The notes below the pieces were generated by a model. It saw only the letters and a list, made by a program, of their open reading frames with translations, did not search any database and was not told the DNA's origin. From assembly GCA_014804865.1 (NCBI GenBank), contig JAAUYY010000094.1, forward strand, positions 1-5,429: 5,429 nucleotides of DNA, written 5' to 3'. Below are positions 5,052 through 5,429 of this stretch, one piece after another. Made by a program: the position numbers and the translations under genes. Source of the DNA: Desulfovibrio sp. (GTDB taxonomy: Bacteria; Desulfobacterota; Desulfovibrionia; Desulfovibrionales; Desulfovibrionaceae). How positions within the stretch are numbered: position 1 is the stretch's first letter; the number at the start of each line of letters is the position of its first letter.

Positions 5052-5389
5052 CGGCCTGTCATATGCTTCCGGCTATTATCGCGCGTTTTCATTAGGCTGT
5101 TAGCCGCCTTATACTGATTCGTCTTCGTCGGGGGAAGCGAGCGGAAATTATTATGTCGTCTTCCCGAGCGAGGCGCCGGACTTGTCGTTTTTCGGCCATT
5201 CGGCTCCCATCGAATGAAGTTGATCGCGAGTCTCGCGGAAGGCGAAAATTCGCTATTATCGAAGGACGATCGGAGTTGAGCGCGCTGGCCAATGAAATAT
5301 CCTATCGCGGAGGTTCCCCTTGCTCCGCTTTGCGCGTTTGGCATTAACTGGCTGTTCGGGGGGACAGTCACAGGAAACGAGGGAAGCGT

Positions 5390-5429
5390 ATGACGGAAGC
5401 GTGGATTCAAAATTATGTAACCGTAGGCG
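5390..5429 (+). CDS. Start of an unidentified gene (3'-truncated by the window edge)
   Basis: ATG 5390 is preceded by GAGGG (5379-5383) with a 6-base spacing, a good ribosome-binding site. The frame stays open to the end of the window (MTEAWIQNYVTVG). An in-frame TAA at 5345-5347 rules out a start further upstream than 5348, and no other ATG lies between. Thirteen residues are too few to name a family. The call rests on the ribosome-binding site and the open frame only. Confidence 0.5.
   Translation, partial: MTEAWIQNYVTVG

Larger units (their letters stand above)
4717..5389. other. Intergenic region of about 670 bases without a credible gene
   Basis: Overlapping frames on both strands (minus 4725-4967, minus 4997-5410, plus 5153-5347) have no ribosome-binding sites with good starts and are rich in Arg and Ser. 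The first part (4815-4940) carries a degenerate motif repeated three times at 50-51 base spacing. The block 4980-5035 is strongly A/T-rich and adjoins a 17-base palindrome. It may be eroded coding sequence or regulatory DNA for the gene starting at 5390. Confidence 0.5.

Noticed and set aside
5153..5347. 64-codon plus-strand frame before the last gene
   Set aside because: It has no ribosome-binding site, is very Arg/Ser-rich, and overlaps equally unconvincing frames on the other strand.

Overview
This is a gene-poor bacterial window of 5.4 kb. About half is accounted for by genes: one 5'-truncated CDS, an NTF2-like protein, tmRNA, a long coiled-coil protein interrupted by a stop codon, dUTPase, and the first codons of one more gene. 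The other half is intergenic DNA in gaps of roughly 300-680 bases, holding hairpins and degenerate repeats but no convincing genes. The tmRNA is the ordinary one-piece kind, 380 nt, with both tRNA-like ends and the tag frame in one uninterrupted unit. That argues against a typical alphaproteobacterium, where ssrA is usually permuted into two pieces. Shine-Dalgarno sites are standard (AAGGAG, AGAGGA, AAAGGA, GAGGG) and a Sec-type signal peptide is present. I cannot name the phylum from this window. The low coding density and the interrupted gene would suit a genome undergoing erosion, for example in a host-associated lineage, but that is inference.

Layout: 1-312 is the 3' end of an unidentified gene (+), followed by a hairpin. 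313-994 is a structured intergenic region with a good sigma70-type promoter near 767-794 that probably drives the next gene through a leader of about 190 nt. 995-1378 encodes a small NTF2-like / lumazine-binding-like protein (+), followed by a hairpin at 1397-1432. 1728-2107 is ssrA (-), with a convergent terminator at 1671-1702 and a strong promoter candidate at 2243-2270. 2271-2791 has no credible gene but holds a hairpin repeat. 2792-3925 (-) is one long reading frame cut once by an in-frame TGA at 3236-3238: an exported N-terminal half of 229 aa and a C-terminal half. 3940-4232 is intergenic and holds a second copy of the hairpin repeat. 4233-4670 is dut (+), complete with all five dUTPase motifs. 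4671-5389 has no credible gene. 5390 to the end is the start of a new gene (+).

No operon is evident. Each gene stands alone with its own ribosome-binding site. The two recognised loci serve general housekeeping: ssrA rescues stalled ribosomes and dut keeps uracil out of DNA. The points most worth following up are the TGA-interrupted coiled-coil gene and the small family of structured intergenic repeats.
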